In this document: positions 15,636 through 23,556 of the stretch, piece by piece
How the letters are laid out: each line of letters begins with the position of its first letter
Numbering within the stretch: the first letter of the stretch is position 1
NCBI GenBank assembly: GCA_038232275.1
Contig: JBBSIC010000022.1
Span: 1 to 48,960, forward strand
DNA: 48,960 nucleotides
Reading direction: 5' to 3'
Source: DATLGB01 sp038232275
Lineage (GTDB): Bacteria; Actinomycetota; Thermoleophilia; Solirubrobacterales; Solirubrobacteraceae
Translations under genes and position numbers: made by a program
Notes under the pieces: model-generated
What the model was told of the DNA's origin: nothing
Databases searched by the model: none
Seen by the model: only the letters and a program-made list of their open reading frames with translations

Positions 15636-16697
15636 CTACCAGCGCTTCTGGTAGCCGGTCGTGAGCTCGGGCCGGTTATGCCGCCACTCGGGCTCTTTGT
15701 CGTACTTGGTCTTGATGTTGCGCTGCCGGAAGTACCGGACCACCGGGCCCCAGGCGAACTTCATCGCGTTCGCCGCCATGCCGCCGGCCAGATCCTCGTC
15801 CATGAAGGGCATGTACTTGTCGGGGAAGCCCGGCATCGTGCACGCCATGCAGATGCCGCCGACGTTCGGGCAACCGCCGTAGCCGGACTGCCAGCCGCGG
15901 ACGGGCACGTTGCACTTGACGACCGGGCCCTTGCAGCCGAGCTTGATCAGACAGCGCGGGTCGGAGCCGTACTCCGTCGCGAACTGTCCCTGCTCGACGT
16001 AGCCGCCGCGGTTGCAGCCCTCTCGCACCGTGCGACCGAACAGCCACTCCGGCCGGTGCTGCTCATCGAGCGCGGGCACCGGGGCGAGACCGCCGAGGTG
16101 CAGCACGAGATACAGCAGCGACTCCGTGGTGTTGTCCGGCTGGACGGGGCAGCCCGGGATGTTGACGACGGGCAGGCCGGCCGAGGACTTCCAGTTCCAG
16201 CCCAGGTAGTCGCACACGCCCATGGCGCCGGTCGGGTTGTTCTTCATGGCGGGGATGCCGCCGTAGGTGGCGCAGGTGCCGAGCGCGACCACTGCCGCGG
16301 CCTTCGGCGCGAGGCGGTCGACCCACTCGTTGGTGGTGATCGGCTGCCCGTTCTGCGGATTGACGCCCATGCCGGCGAAGTGCCCCTCGCCGCTGAGCTT
16401 CTCGTTGGGGAGCGAGCCCTCGACGATCAGCACGAACGGGTCGATCCGCCCGGCCTCGGCGTCGTACCAGGCCTGCATGAACTCGGCGCCGTTCTCGTAG
16501 GCGAGCACCGGCGTGTGGACGACGACCCGGGGCATGCCCGGGATGACGCCCTGGATGATGTCCTCGAGGCTCGGGTTGGTGGCCGAGGTCATGGCGACCG
16601 AATCACCATCACACCCCAGGCCCGTCGTCATCCATATGACGTGCGCCGTCACCGCCTCGGTGGCGTGTTGGTTGGGAATGAACTCCGTCGCTGACAT
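15636..16697 (-). CDS. hhyS: Group 1h/5 [NiFe]-hydrogenase small subunit
   Basis: 353-aa electron-transfer subunit with three Fe-S clusters. It has no Tat signal, unlike membrane-bound uptake hydrogenases. The proximal-cluster region reads TTGLGCDGDSV, so the first Cys of the standard CxxC is absent. The remaining ligands are C29, C142 (ALGTCATYGG) and C183 (NIPGCPVQ), with Asp30 or Asp32 as the likely fourth. This fits the 3Cys-1Asp cluster known for the Ralstonia group 5 enzyme. Further cysteines at 228, 249, 255, 262, 276, 283 and 286 serve the medial and distal clusters. A GAGG-rich ribosome-binding site precedes the ATG; hypE ends 24 nt upstream. Confidence 0.95.
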   Translation of the reverse strand: MSATEFIPNQHATEAVTAHVIWMTTGLGCDGDSVAMTSATNPSLEDIIQGVIPGMPRVVVHTPVLAYENGAEFMQAWYDAEAGRIDPFVLIVEGSLPNEKLSGEGHFAGMGVNPQNGQPITTNEWVDRLAPKAAAVVALGTCATYGGIPAMKNNPTGAMGVCDYLGWNWKSSAGLPVVNIPGCPVQPDNTTESLLYLVLHLGGLAPVPALDEQHRPEWLFGRTVREGCNRGGYVEQGQFATEYGSDPRCLIKLGCKGPVVKCNVPVRGWQSGYGGCPNVGGICMACTMPGFPDKYMPFMDEDLAGGMAANAMKFAWGPVVRYFRQRNIKTKYDKEPEWRHNRPELTTGYQKRW

Positions 16698-16721
16698 ACG
16701 TGCCCTCGCCCTCTCCTCGTT

Positions 16722-17810
16722 TCAGCAGATCCGAGGCAGCGGGTCGCCGACCAGTTGGTCCATGACGCGTCTGCCCCCGAATGCGGTTGCCACCAGCACC
16801 ATCCCCGGCGGGTCCTCCCGGACCTCGCCGAACTCCGCCGCCTGCTCGCAGCCCGGCACCCCGCGCAGCGCGGTCAGGGCCGCCTCTGCGTGCTCGGGGT
16901 CCACGGCCGCCACCAGGCGACCCTCGTTTGCCACGTACATCGGGTCGATCCCGAGGATCTCCGCCGCGCCCGCAACCTCCGGACGCACGGGAACCTGCGC
17001 CTCCCGGACGATCATCGCCACGCCTGATGCCCGGGCGAGCTCGTTGAGCACCGACGCCACCCCGCCGCGCGTGGCATCACGCAGGCAGTGCAGGCCGGGC
17101 CCGGCCGTGTCCAGAAGCATGTCGACAGCCGGCCACAGCGAGCAGGTGTCGGATTCGATGTCGGCGTCGAGGTCGAACTCGCCGCGCGAGAGCATCACGG
17201 CCGTGCCGTGGTCCCCGATCGGGCCGGAGACGATCAGGCGGTCGCCGGGCTTGACCGCCGAGGGCGCGAGCTGGGCGCGCGCGTCGCGCCGGCCGACGCC
17301 GGTCGTGCAGATGTACATGCCGTCGCAGTGGCCGCGCTCGACGACCTTGGTGTCGCCCGCGATGATCTCCACGCCGGCGAGCTTGGCGGCGATCGCGATC
17401 GCCTCGACCTCCGCGCGAAGGTCCTCGGCGGACAGGCCCTCCTCGAGCACCATCGCGACCGTGATCGCCGTCGGCCGCGCGCCGGCCATGGCCAGGTCGT
17501 TGACCGTGCCGTTGACGGCGAGCTCGCCGATCGAGCCGCCCGGGAAGCGCATCGGCTTGACCACGAAGGTGTCGGTGGTCATGCAGATCTCGACGTCGCC
17601 GCCCAGGTTCACGGCGCCCGCGTCGGCCATCGCCTCGAGGGTGCCCGAGCCGAAGGCCGGCAGGAACAGGCCCTCGATCATCGACTGCGTCGCCTTGCCG
17701 CCGGCGCCGTGGGCCATCGTGACCTGCGTGTCGCGGAACTTGCTCTGCTTGGCGCGGGTCTTCTCGATGATCCCGAGGATCTTCTGCTCGCGGTCTTCGG
17801 CGATGCTCAT
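16722..17810 (-). CDS. hypE: HypE, cyanide-ligand formation
   Basis: HypE dehydrates a thiocarboxamide on its C-terminal cysteine to thiocyanate, the source of the active-site CN ligands. The 362-aa protein has the PurM/AIR-synthase fold signature (MAHGAGGKATQSMIEGLF; TTDTFVVKP; GELAVNGTVNDLAMAGA) and ends in PRIC with the obligatory C-terminal Cys. The start is the ATG that overlaps the hypD stop by 4 nt. It works with HypF and HypD, both in this operon. Confidence 0.95.
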   Translation of the reverse strand: MSIAEDREQKILGIIEKTRAKQSKFRDTQVTMAHGAGGKATQSMIEGLFLPAFGSGTLEAMADAGAVNLGGDVEICMTTDTFVVKPMRFPGGSIGELAVNGTVNDLAMAGARPTAITVAMVLEEGLSAEDLRAEVEAIAIAAKLAGVEIIAGDTKVVERGHCDGMYICTTGVGRRDARAQLAPSAVKPGDRLIVSGPIGDHGTAVMLSRGEFDLDADIESDTCSLWPAVDMLLDTAGPGLHCLRDATRGGVASVLNELARASGVAMIVREAQVPVRPEVAGAAEILGIDPMYVANEGRLVAAVDPEHAEAALTALRGVPGCEQAAEFGEVREDPPGMVLVATAFGGRRVMDQLVGDPLPRIC

Positions 17811-18922
17811 ACCGCCAGCTCCTCGCGGCTGAAGCGCCCGTAGTTGTAGTAGGCGGCGCAGGCGCCTTCCGGGGAGACCATGCAGGTGCCGATCGGGCGC
17901 TCGGGCGTGCACGCGGTGCCGAACACCTTGCACTCGAACGGCTTGATGACGCCCTTGAGGACCTCGCCGCACTGGCAGGCCTTGGGGTCGGCGACGCGGA
18001 CGCCCGGGACCGTCCAGCGCAGCTCGGCGTCCATGTCGGCGTACGCCTCGCCCAGCTTCAGCGCGCTCTGGGAGATGAAGCCCAGGCCGCGCCACTCGAA
18101 GTGCGGGCGCAGCTCGAAGACCTCGGCCATCACCTTCATCGCGGCCGGGTTGCCGTCGTAGGGCACCAGGCGGCTGTACTGGTTCTCGACCTCGCAGCGT
18201 CCCTCGCCGAGCTGCTGCACGATCTGCAGCACGGACTGCAGCAGGTCGAGCGGCTCGAAGCCGGAGACCACGAGCGGCGTGCCGTAGTCGCGCGGGATGA
18301 ACTCGAACGGCTTGGCGCCCACCACGGTGCAGACGTGGCCCGGGCCGATGAAGCCGTCCAGGCGCAGGTCGGGCGACTCCAACAGCGCGCGCAGCGGCGG
18401 CAGGATCGTCACGTGGTTGCACATCGCGTAGAAGTTCGTGATGCCCTCGGAGCGGGCGCGCATCAGCGTCAGCGCGGTCGACGGCGCGGTCGTCTCGAAG
18501 CCGATCGCGAAGAAGATCACGTCGCGGTCCGGGTTCGAGCGCGCGATCCGCAGCGCGTCCAGCGGCGAGTAGACCATGCGGATGTCGGCGCCCTCGGCCT
18601 TGGCGTCGAGCAGCGAGCCCTCCGATCCGGGCACGCGCATCATGTCCCCGAAGCAGGTGAAGATGACGTTGTCCTGGTGGGCCAGGGCGATGCCGTCGTC
18701 CACGCGGCCCATCGGGATCACGCAGACCGGGCAGCCCGGGCCGTGCACGAGCTCCACGTTGTCGGGCAGCAGGTCGTCCACGCCGTACTTGTAGATGGAG
18801 TGCGTGTGACCCCCGCAGACCTCCATGATCTTGTAGTGCCGGCTCGCGTCGACGGTGGCGGCTATCTCTGCGGAGAGCACGCTTCCAAGCTCGGCGTCGC
18901 GGTACTCATCGACGTACTTCAT
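17807..18922 (-). CDS. hypD: HypD, Fe(CN)2CO assembly scaffold
   Basis: 371-aa iron-sulfur scaffold that, with HypC, builds Fe(CN)2CO. Motifs in order: EVCGGHTHSIYKYG, HGPGCPVCVIP, CNHVTILPPLRALL, GPGHVCTVVG, and the C-terminal cluster region CQCGEVLKG, FECKVFGTACTPERPIGTC, which holds the [4Fe-4S] ligands. Length is normal. The ATG overlaps the stop of the second HypC-like gene by 4 nt. Confidence 0.95.
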   Translation of the reverse strand: MKYVDEYRDAELGSVLSAEIAATVDASRHYKIMEVCGGHTHSIYKYGVDDLLPDNVELVHGPGCPVCVIPMGRVDDGIALAHQDNVIFTCFGDMMRVPGSEGSLLDAKAEGADIRMVYSPLDALRIARSNPDRDVIFFAIGFETTAPSTALTLMRARSEGITNFYAMCNHVTILPPLRALLESPDLRLDGFIGPGHVCTVVGAKPFEFIPRDYGTPLVVSGFEPLDLLQSVLQIVQQLGEGRCEVENQYSRLVPYDGNPAAMKVMAEVFELRPHFEWRGLGFISQSALKLGEAYADMDAELRWTVPGVRVADPKACQCGEVLKGVIKPFECKVFGTACTPERPIGTCMVSPEGACAAYYNYGRFSREELAV

Positions 18923-19152
18923 GCGATCATCCCTTCATCGATCTTGCGCAGCGCCGTGCCGGCGTGAACGAGCACCGAGTCCCCCAGCGTCACGGGCGCG
19001 ACGAGCAGGATCTCCACGGACGAGCGATTTCCCTCCGCAGTCTCGCAGAGCGCCAGCGAGCGCTCCTCGTCGAGGCCGACGATGCGCATCGGCACGCCCT
19101 CGTCCGAGCAGGTGATGCAGTGGCCGAACTCGTCGTCGGAGTCGCAGCTCAC
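18919..19152 (-). CDS. Second HypC-like chaperone, atypical N-terminus
   Basis: A 77-aa HypC/HupF-like OB-fold protein. The C-terminal half follows HypC (VAPVTLGDSVLVHAGTALRKI), but the essential MCLAIPG start is missing. Instead it begins with an acidic stretch and HCITCSDEGVPMRIVGLD, placing a CxxC pair where HypC has a single Cys2. The start is a GTG overlapping the hypC stop (GTGA); no ATG fits. Paired hypC genes occur in other actinobacterial hydrogenase operons. The CxxC may replace Cys2 as the iron site, or the protein may act at a different step. Confidence 0.8.
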   Translation of the reverse strand: MSCDSDDEFGHCITCSDEGVPMRIVGLDEERSLALCETAEGNRSSVEILLVAPVTLGDSVLVHAGTALRKIDEGMIA

Positions 19153-19418
19153 TCGATCACGCTCGTCTTGAGCTCCTCGAGCTCGGCCTCGTACTCCGCG
19201 CCCATGCCCTGGAGCATCGAGAGGGTCGCGGCGGCCTCGACCTCGTCGACCTTGGACAGCGCGAAGCCGACGTGGATCAGGACCCAGTCTCCGACGTCTG
19301 CGCCTTCCTCGATGAGGCCCACGTTGACCGTGCGCTTCACGCCTGCGACGTCGACCTTCGCGAGCTGTCCCTGCTCGTCCACGATCTCGATGATGCGACC
19401 TGGAATCGCCAGGCACAT
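19149..19418 (-). CDS. hypC: HypC chaperone
   Basis: 89-aa canonical HypC, first gene of the hydrogenase operon. The ATG chosen gives the exact N-terminus MCLAIPGRIIEI, in which Cys2 holds the Fe(CN)2CO unit. A TTG two codons upstream would bury it. The body has the usual VKRTVNVGLIEE and VGDWVLIHVGFALSKVDE. A strong purine-rich site, GGAGAGAGG, lies about 9 nt upstream. The 84 bp between this gene and the Crp-type regulator should hold the operon promoter. Confidence 0.94.
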   Translation of the reverse strand: MCLAIPGRIIEIVDEQGQLAKVDVAGVKRTVNVGLIEEGADVGDWVLIHVGFALSKVDEVEAAATLSMLQGMGAEYEAELEELKTSVIE

Positions 19419-19455
19419 AAGCAACAGCCTCTCTCCCGTCCAACGTGCTCAAGGG

Positions 19456-19484
19456 TGTCTACTAATGCAGAAATCGCCCTGCAA
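19456..19484 (-). promoter_or_regulatory. Candidate -35/-10 promoter of the hydrogenase operon
   Basis: On the minus strand TTGCAG, a 17-nt spacer and TAGACA sit about 38 nt upstream of the hypC start. The -10 matches TATAAT at only three positions, so this is a weak call. It lies just downstream of the Crp-like palindrome, which would place the activator at about -50. Confidence 0.28.
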
Positions 19485-19491
19485 CGGGTGG

Positions 19492-19507
19492 TGTGATTTG
19501 TATTACA
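19492..19507. promoter_or_regulatory. Crp/Fnr-like palindrome in front of the hydrogenase operon
   Basis: The plus strand reads TGTGATTTGTATTACA: TGTGA, a 6-nt spacer, TTACA. This differs from the Crp consensus TGTGA-N6-TCACA at one of ten half-site bases. It overlaps the stop codon of the adjacent Crp/Fnr-type regulator gene (19503-19505) and lies 74 nt upstream of hypC. It is also unusually AT-rich for this region. Binding by that regulator is inference. Confidence 0.55.
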
Positions 19508-20246
19508 CATGGGGGTGAAGGGGGCGCAGCGCCGCCTCCGCGTGGTCGGCGGGCGTTCCGGACAGGGTCCAGTCGCGGCCGTCCTGTTTGACGAGCCCGG
19601 CCTTCGCAAGGCGCCCGAGGGCGTGCGACACCGACGGCCGCTCGGCGCCCACGAGCTCTCCGAGGAGGCGATGGGTGAGCGGCAGCCCGATGCGGACGGC
19701 GCCGTCGGTCTGGACCTTTCCCCACCGTCCGGCGAGGTGCCAGAGCAGCATCGACACGCGCATGTCCACCCGTGGATGGCTGGCGATCGCGCGCTCGATC
19801 GCCAGCGACTCGGCGCGGCGCTCCGCGCGCGCGAGCAGCTCCTCGGCGATCGACGGCCACTGGCGGATGCGGTGGGCGAAGCTCTCGTCGAGCAGGGCCA
19901 CCTTCGCGTCGTCGAGCACCCGCCAGACGACCTCGCGCGGCACCAGCTCCTGGGTGTCGAGGTCCCAGGGGCGCAGCAGGTCGCCCGGACCGAGCAGCTC
20001 CGTCGCGACGCGGCACGCGACGCGCAGCTCGCGAGCGATCACGCCCTCGATCACCAGCAGGCCGGGACCCCGGATCGCGCAGCCGTACCAGGCCTGCAGG
20101 GGCTGCGGGCCCGCCAGCAGCAGGACGACCGGGGCCGTCGCCAGCTGGCGCGCGGCGACGCGCATGTTCGGCTCCAGCCCGCCAGCCAGATCGGGGTCCT
20201 CGTCGAGGACGTAGCATCGACGCAAGCGCGGTGCCGGGGGCTTCAT
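19503..20246 (-). CDS. Crp/Fnr-family-like transcription regulator
   Basis: 247-aa regulator with a C-terminal winged helix (about 165-235): IGLPLTHRLLGELVGAERPS then VSHALGRLAKAGLV, the recognition-helix pattern of Crp/Fnr proteins. The N-terminal part (about 20-130) is beta-rich like a cNMP-binding barrel (PGDLLRPWDLDTQELV), but the phosphate-binding cassette for cAMP is not evident and there is no Fnr-type cysteine set. Its effector is therefore unknown. The start is the ATG at 20246 giving MKPPAPRLRR. It lies directly upstream of the hydrogenase operon on the same strand and is the obvious candidate controller. Confidence 0.78.
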   Translation of the reverse strand: MKPPAPRLRRCYVLDEDPDLAGGLEPNMRVAARQLATAPVVLLLAGPQPLQAWYGCAIRGPGLLVIEGVIARELRVACRVATELLGPGDLLRPWDLDTQELVPREVVWRVLDDAKVALLDESFAHRIRQWPSIAEELLARAERRAESLAIERAIASHPRVDMRVSMLLWHLAGRWGKVQTDGAVRIGLPLTHRLLGELVGAERPSVSHALGRLAKAGLVKQDGRDWTLSGTPADHAEAALRPLHPHV

Positions 20247-20365
20247 AGCACCACTACTCATCCACCGCGAAAGTAGCAGCGAAGCGCGCAACAGTGTGGC
20301 GCGCCGTACGAGGGATGACGGCGATGCCGCTGGCCGCGAGCCCCGTGCCCCGGTAGCGTCGCGCT

Positions 20366-21313
20366 ATGCGCGTCCTCTCCATCGACGGCGGCGGCATCCG
20401 CGGGCTGATCCCGGCGATCGTGCTCGCGGAGATCGAGCGGCGCACTCAGCGCCGCACCGCCGAGCTCTTCGACCTGATCGCCGGCACCTCGACCGGCGGC
20501 ATCCTCGCCTGCACGCTCGCGCGCCCCGGCGCCGACGGCCGTCCCCTGTACAGCGCCGAGGAGCTGACCCAGCTGTACGTGAGCGAGGGGCCGAAGATCT
20601 TTCATCGCTCCCTGCTCAAGACGCTCACCTCGGTCGACGGCGTGCTCGACGAGCGCTACGACTCCCGGGGTCTGATCGACGCGCTGCGCCGCTACCTCGG
20701 CGACGCGAAGCTCTCCGATGTGCTGGTGGGAGTGTTCGTCACCGCCTATGACATCGAGGGGCGCTTCGCGTTCTTCTTTCGCTCCGACCGCGCCAAGGCC
20801 GACCCGGCCTACGACTTCGCGCTGTCCGACGTCGCCCATGCCACCTCCGCCGCGCCGACGTACTTCGAGCCCGCCCTCGTGTCCGACGCCGGCGGCGCGT
20901 GCCGGTACCCGCTCGTCGACGGCGGCGTGTACGCCGCCAACCCATCGATGTGCGCCTACGTGGACCTCGTCAAGGGCGGCCGCGAACCGGACGTGGACGT
21001 GCTCGCCTCCCTGGGCACCGGATCCGCGACCCGCCCGGTCTCCTACGACGACGCCCGCGACTGGGGGCAGCTGGGCTGGGTGCGGCCGCTGATCGACATC
21101 CTGCTCTCGGGCGCGTCGGAGACCGTCGACTTCCAGCTCTCCCACCTGCTCGGGGACCGCTACGTGCGCCTGCAGCAGCGGCTCGAGACGGCGTCCGACG
21201 ACCTCGACGACGCGAGCGAGGAGAACCTGAGGGCCCTGCGCGTGGAGGGCGACCGCCTGGTGCGCGACAACGCGGCGGCGATCGACGCCCTCTGCGAGCG
21301 GCTGGTCGCCTGA
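20366..21313 (+). CDS. Patatin-like phospholipase
   Basis: 315-aa patatin-fold lipid acyl hydrolase. The oxyanion-hole motif DGGGIRG is at residues 7-13, the nucleophile elbow GTSTGG at about 41-46 (catalytic Ser), and the second dyad residue in VDGGVYAANPS (Asp). The protein starts directly at the motif, with no signal peptide or membrane segment. Related enzymes include CapV effectors of CBASS, but no nucleotide cyclase or other CBASS gene is nearby, so a house-keeping lipase role is more likely. It is divergent from the Crp-type regulator with about 120 bp between them. Confidence 0.85.
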   Translation: MRVLSIDGGGIRGLIPAIVLAEIERRTQRRTAELFDLIAGTSTGGILACTLARPGADGRPLYSAEELTQLYVSEGPKIFHRSLLKTLTSVDGVLDERYDSRGLIDALRRYLGDAKLSDVLVGVFVTAYDIEGRFAFFFRSDRAKADPAYDFALSDVAHATSAAPTYFEPALVSDAGGACRYPLVDGGVYAANPSMCAYVDLVKGGREPDVDVLASLGTGSATRPVSYDDARDWGQLGWVRPLIDILLSGASETVDFQLSHLLGDRYVRLQQRLETASDDLDDASEENLRALRVEGDRLVRDNAAAIDALCERLVA

Positions 21314-21314
21314 T

Positions 21315-22781
21315 TCAGCGCGCGCCGTCCAGCGGCGGGCCCGCCCGGCCGCCGCTCACCAGCCGGAAGGTTCCCGTCGGGTCGGTCGTGGCGGTGACGT
21401 CGAACGTCCCGTCGGCGCGGGTCTGCCGCTGCGCCAGCGCGCGCCAGCGACCGTCGGGCGAGCGGACCTCGACGCGCGCCGCCCGGGCGCCCGAGCCCGG
21501 CCGCACGAGCCCCCAGAACGCGACCCGGCCGGCCCCGGCGCGGCGCGCGACGAGCGGAAGCGCGTACGCCGCGTGGGCGGGCTTGGACCGGCCGTCGGCG
21601 AAGCGCAGGCCGGACTGGTAGTCGCGCCAGCGGGTGCGGACGTCCGGCCCCGGGCGCTCGGGCAGGTCGCGCATCAGAAACTGGGAGACGCTGCGGACCG
21701 CCGGGTCGGCGCGGGCGAGGCGCTCGGCCTCCGACAGCCAGCGGGCCTGGTCGGCCAGGGTCACGTTCCAGGTCGGATCGGGCGGGTCGGTCTGGTAGCC
21801 GTACTCCGTCAGGTACAGCGGCAGGGCGTTGCGCGTGCGGCCCGCGGCGTGCAGGCGGGCGAGCAGCGCGCTGAGCCGGCCGAGGTCCCCCATGCGCGCG
21901 GTGCCGGGGCTGGGGTCGTGCTCCCACGGCCGCAGCTCGCTCGAGTACGGGTGGTGCGACCAGCCGTCGCCGGGCAGCGGCGCGAACGAGCGGCACTCGG
22001 GACGGGCCAGCGGCTGCAGCCGCTCGTCGACGCAGGCCATCTCGCGCGCGAAGGTCAGCGGGGACATGCGATCGTCGGGTCCGCTGCCGCGGTCGGCGCC
22101 CAGCGAGGAGGTCGCGCCGATGAGCGCCAGCGCGCGCGGCGCCGCGGCCTTGATCCGGGGCACCGCCGCCTGGACCATGGCGCGGTACTCGTGCGGGGAG
22201 GCCGGCACCCATCCGCCGCCGGCGCGCTCGAACTGCGGGAGCAGGAAGGCCCCCAGGTTCGGCTCGTTCCAAACCGTGAACGCGACTGCGCCCGGGTAGC
22301 GCCGCGCGACCGCCTCGGCGAAGTCGGCGTAGTCGGCGATCGCGATCGAGTCGCGCTGCTGGTCGGGCTCGGGCCCGGGTCGGCCGACCGCCCAGCGAGG
22401 CGCCCAGAAGGCGATGTCGATCGCGGTGCGCAGGCCGCGCCTGGAGGCCATGCGCACCACCCGGTCCAGCGCGGCCCAGCGGCCGGCGGGATAGGCGCCC
22501 GGGTCGGTCGCGTCGAAGGCCGGCCGGCGGCGCGCGCGCGGCGCGGGCGCGATCACCGACCACCCGGCCGTCACGCGGACCCAGGTCACGCCGAGGTCGC
22601 GCAGGTCGTCGAGCGTGGCGGCGATCTGCGCGAGCGGGCGGTGCAGCAGCTCGGCGTCGTCCTGCACGACCGTCGCGACGCGCGGCGGCGGTCCGGGCCG
22701 CTCGCGCCGCTGCCCGCCACAGCCGGCGACCGCGAGCGCGGCGGCGAGCACCGAGGCGATCCGCAGGCTCGTGACCGTCAT
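21315..22781 (-). CDS. Lipoprotein, clan GH-A glycosidase-like
   Basis: 488-aa exported protein. A lipoprotein signal ends in LAVAGC (lipidated Cys21). A TIM-barrel region follows, with TWVRVTAGWSVI, TAIDIAFWAPRW, FTVWNEPNLGAF (acid/base Glu) and PLYLTEYGYQTD (nucleophile Glu), the two-glutamate layout of GH5/GH39-type retaining enzymes. The C-terminal ~90 residues are beta-rich (VAFWGLVRPGS; GTFDVTATTDPTGTFRLV). The substrate cannot be inferred. The start codon is the ATG beginning the signal peptide. It converges tail-to-tail with patatin (1 nt between stop codons). Confidence 0.8.
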   Translation of the reverse strand: MTVTSLRIASVLAAALAVAGCGGQRRERPGPPPRVATVVQDDAELLHRPLAQIAATLDDLRDLGVTWVRVTAGWSVIAPAPRARRRPAFDATDPGAYPAGRWAALDRVVRMASRRGLRTAIDIAFWAPRWAVGRPGPEPDQQRDSIAIADYADFAEAVARRYPGAVAFTVWNEPNLGAFLLPQFERAGGGWVPASPHEYRAMVQAAVPRIKAAAPRALALIGATSSLGADRGSGPDDRMSPLTFAREMACVDERLQPLARPECRSFAPLPGDGWSHHPYSSELRPWEHDPSPGTARMGDLGRLSALLARLHAAGRTRNALPLYLTEYGYQTDPPDPTWNVTLADQARWLSEAERLARADPAVRSVSQFLMRDLPERPGPDVRTRWRDYQSGLRFADGRSKPAHAAYALPLVARRAGAGRVAFWGLVRPGSGARAARVEVRSPDGRWRALAQRQTRADGTFDVTATTDPTGTFRLVSGGRAGPPLDGAR

Positions 22782-22817
22782 GTCCGCACAGCGTCGCAGG
22801 CGTAGGGTGCGGCTCGG

Positions 22818-23474
22818 ATGTTGCCCGCCTTCGCCGAGCTCGCCGCGCTCCCGGACCCGCCCCTGGACGAACTGGCCCTCGCCCTCGCGGGCGCCTTCCG
22901 CGAGGTCGACGCCGCTGCCGCGCTGGAGGCGCTCGACGGGCTGGGCGCCCAGGTGGCCGACCGGCTCGAGCCGACGGAGGGCACCGCGGAGGTGCAGGTT
23001 CGCGCGTGCGTCGAGGTGCTCGCGGGCGCCCACGGCTTCACCGGCGACGACGAGACCTACGACCACCCGGACAACTCGATGCTCGACGTGGTGCTGCGCC
23101 GCCGGCGCGGCCTGCCGATCCTGCTCTCGGTCGTCTACATCGAGGTCGGCCGCCGCGCCGGCGTCCCGCTCGCCGGGCTCGGGCTGCCGGGGCACTTCGT
23201 GGTCGGCCACCTCGGCGGCGCGACGCCCCTGCTGATCGACCCCTTCGGCAGCGGCGAGCGCCTTGTCGAGGACGTCGCGCCGAGCCTGTTGGACCCGTGG
23301 CCCGCGCCGGCCATTGCCATGCGGATGCTCAACAACCTGATCGCGACCTACCAGCGCCGCGGCGATCTCGGCGCGACCCTCCGGGCGGCCGAGATGCGGC
23401 TCGCGCTGCCGGCCGACGAGCACCGCGAGGCCCAGGAGATCGCGCTGCGCAGCCTGCGCGCCCGGCTGAACTGA
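22818..23474 (+). CDS. SirB1-family transglutaminase-like protein
   Basis: 218 aa. The N-terminus is helical. The central part carries the SirB1/transglutaminase_9 signature: DHPDNSMLDVVLRRRRGLPI, LLSVVYIEVGRRAGVPLAGL and LPGHFVVGH, then LIDPFGSGE. The C-terminal helical part (LNNLIATYQRRGDLGATLRA) resembles a TPR unit, as in family members. The nucleophilic Cys of true transglutaminases is not present in these motifs, so it may be non-catalytic. It is divergent from the glycosidase-like lipoprotein (36-bp gap). Confidence 0.78.
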   Translation: MLPAFAELAALPDPPLDELALALAGAFREVDAAAALEALDGLGAQVADRLEPTEGTAEVQVRACVEVLAGAHGFTGDDETYDHPDNSMLDVVLRRRRGLPILLSVVYIEVGRRAGVPLAGLGLPGHFVVGHLGGATPLLIDPFGSGERLVEDVAPSLLDPWPAPAIAMRMLNNLIATYQRRGDLGATLRAAEMRLALPADEHREAQEIALRSLRARLN

Positions 23475-23556
23475 CAGCGCGTCGCGGTCCGCCGACAGAC
23501 TCCTCCTCGGCGCTGACAGATCGCTTGCACGCCGGGGGCCACCGGTTTCCTACCGT

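Noticed and set aside
20366..21313. Patatin as a CBASS-type (CapV) defence effector
   Set aside because: No CD-NTase, Cap2/Cap3 or other defence gene adjoins it. Neighbours are a regulator and a glycosidase-like lipoprotein.
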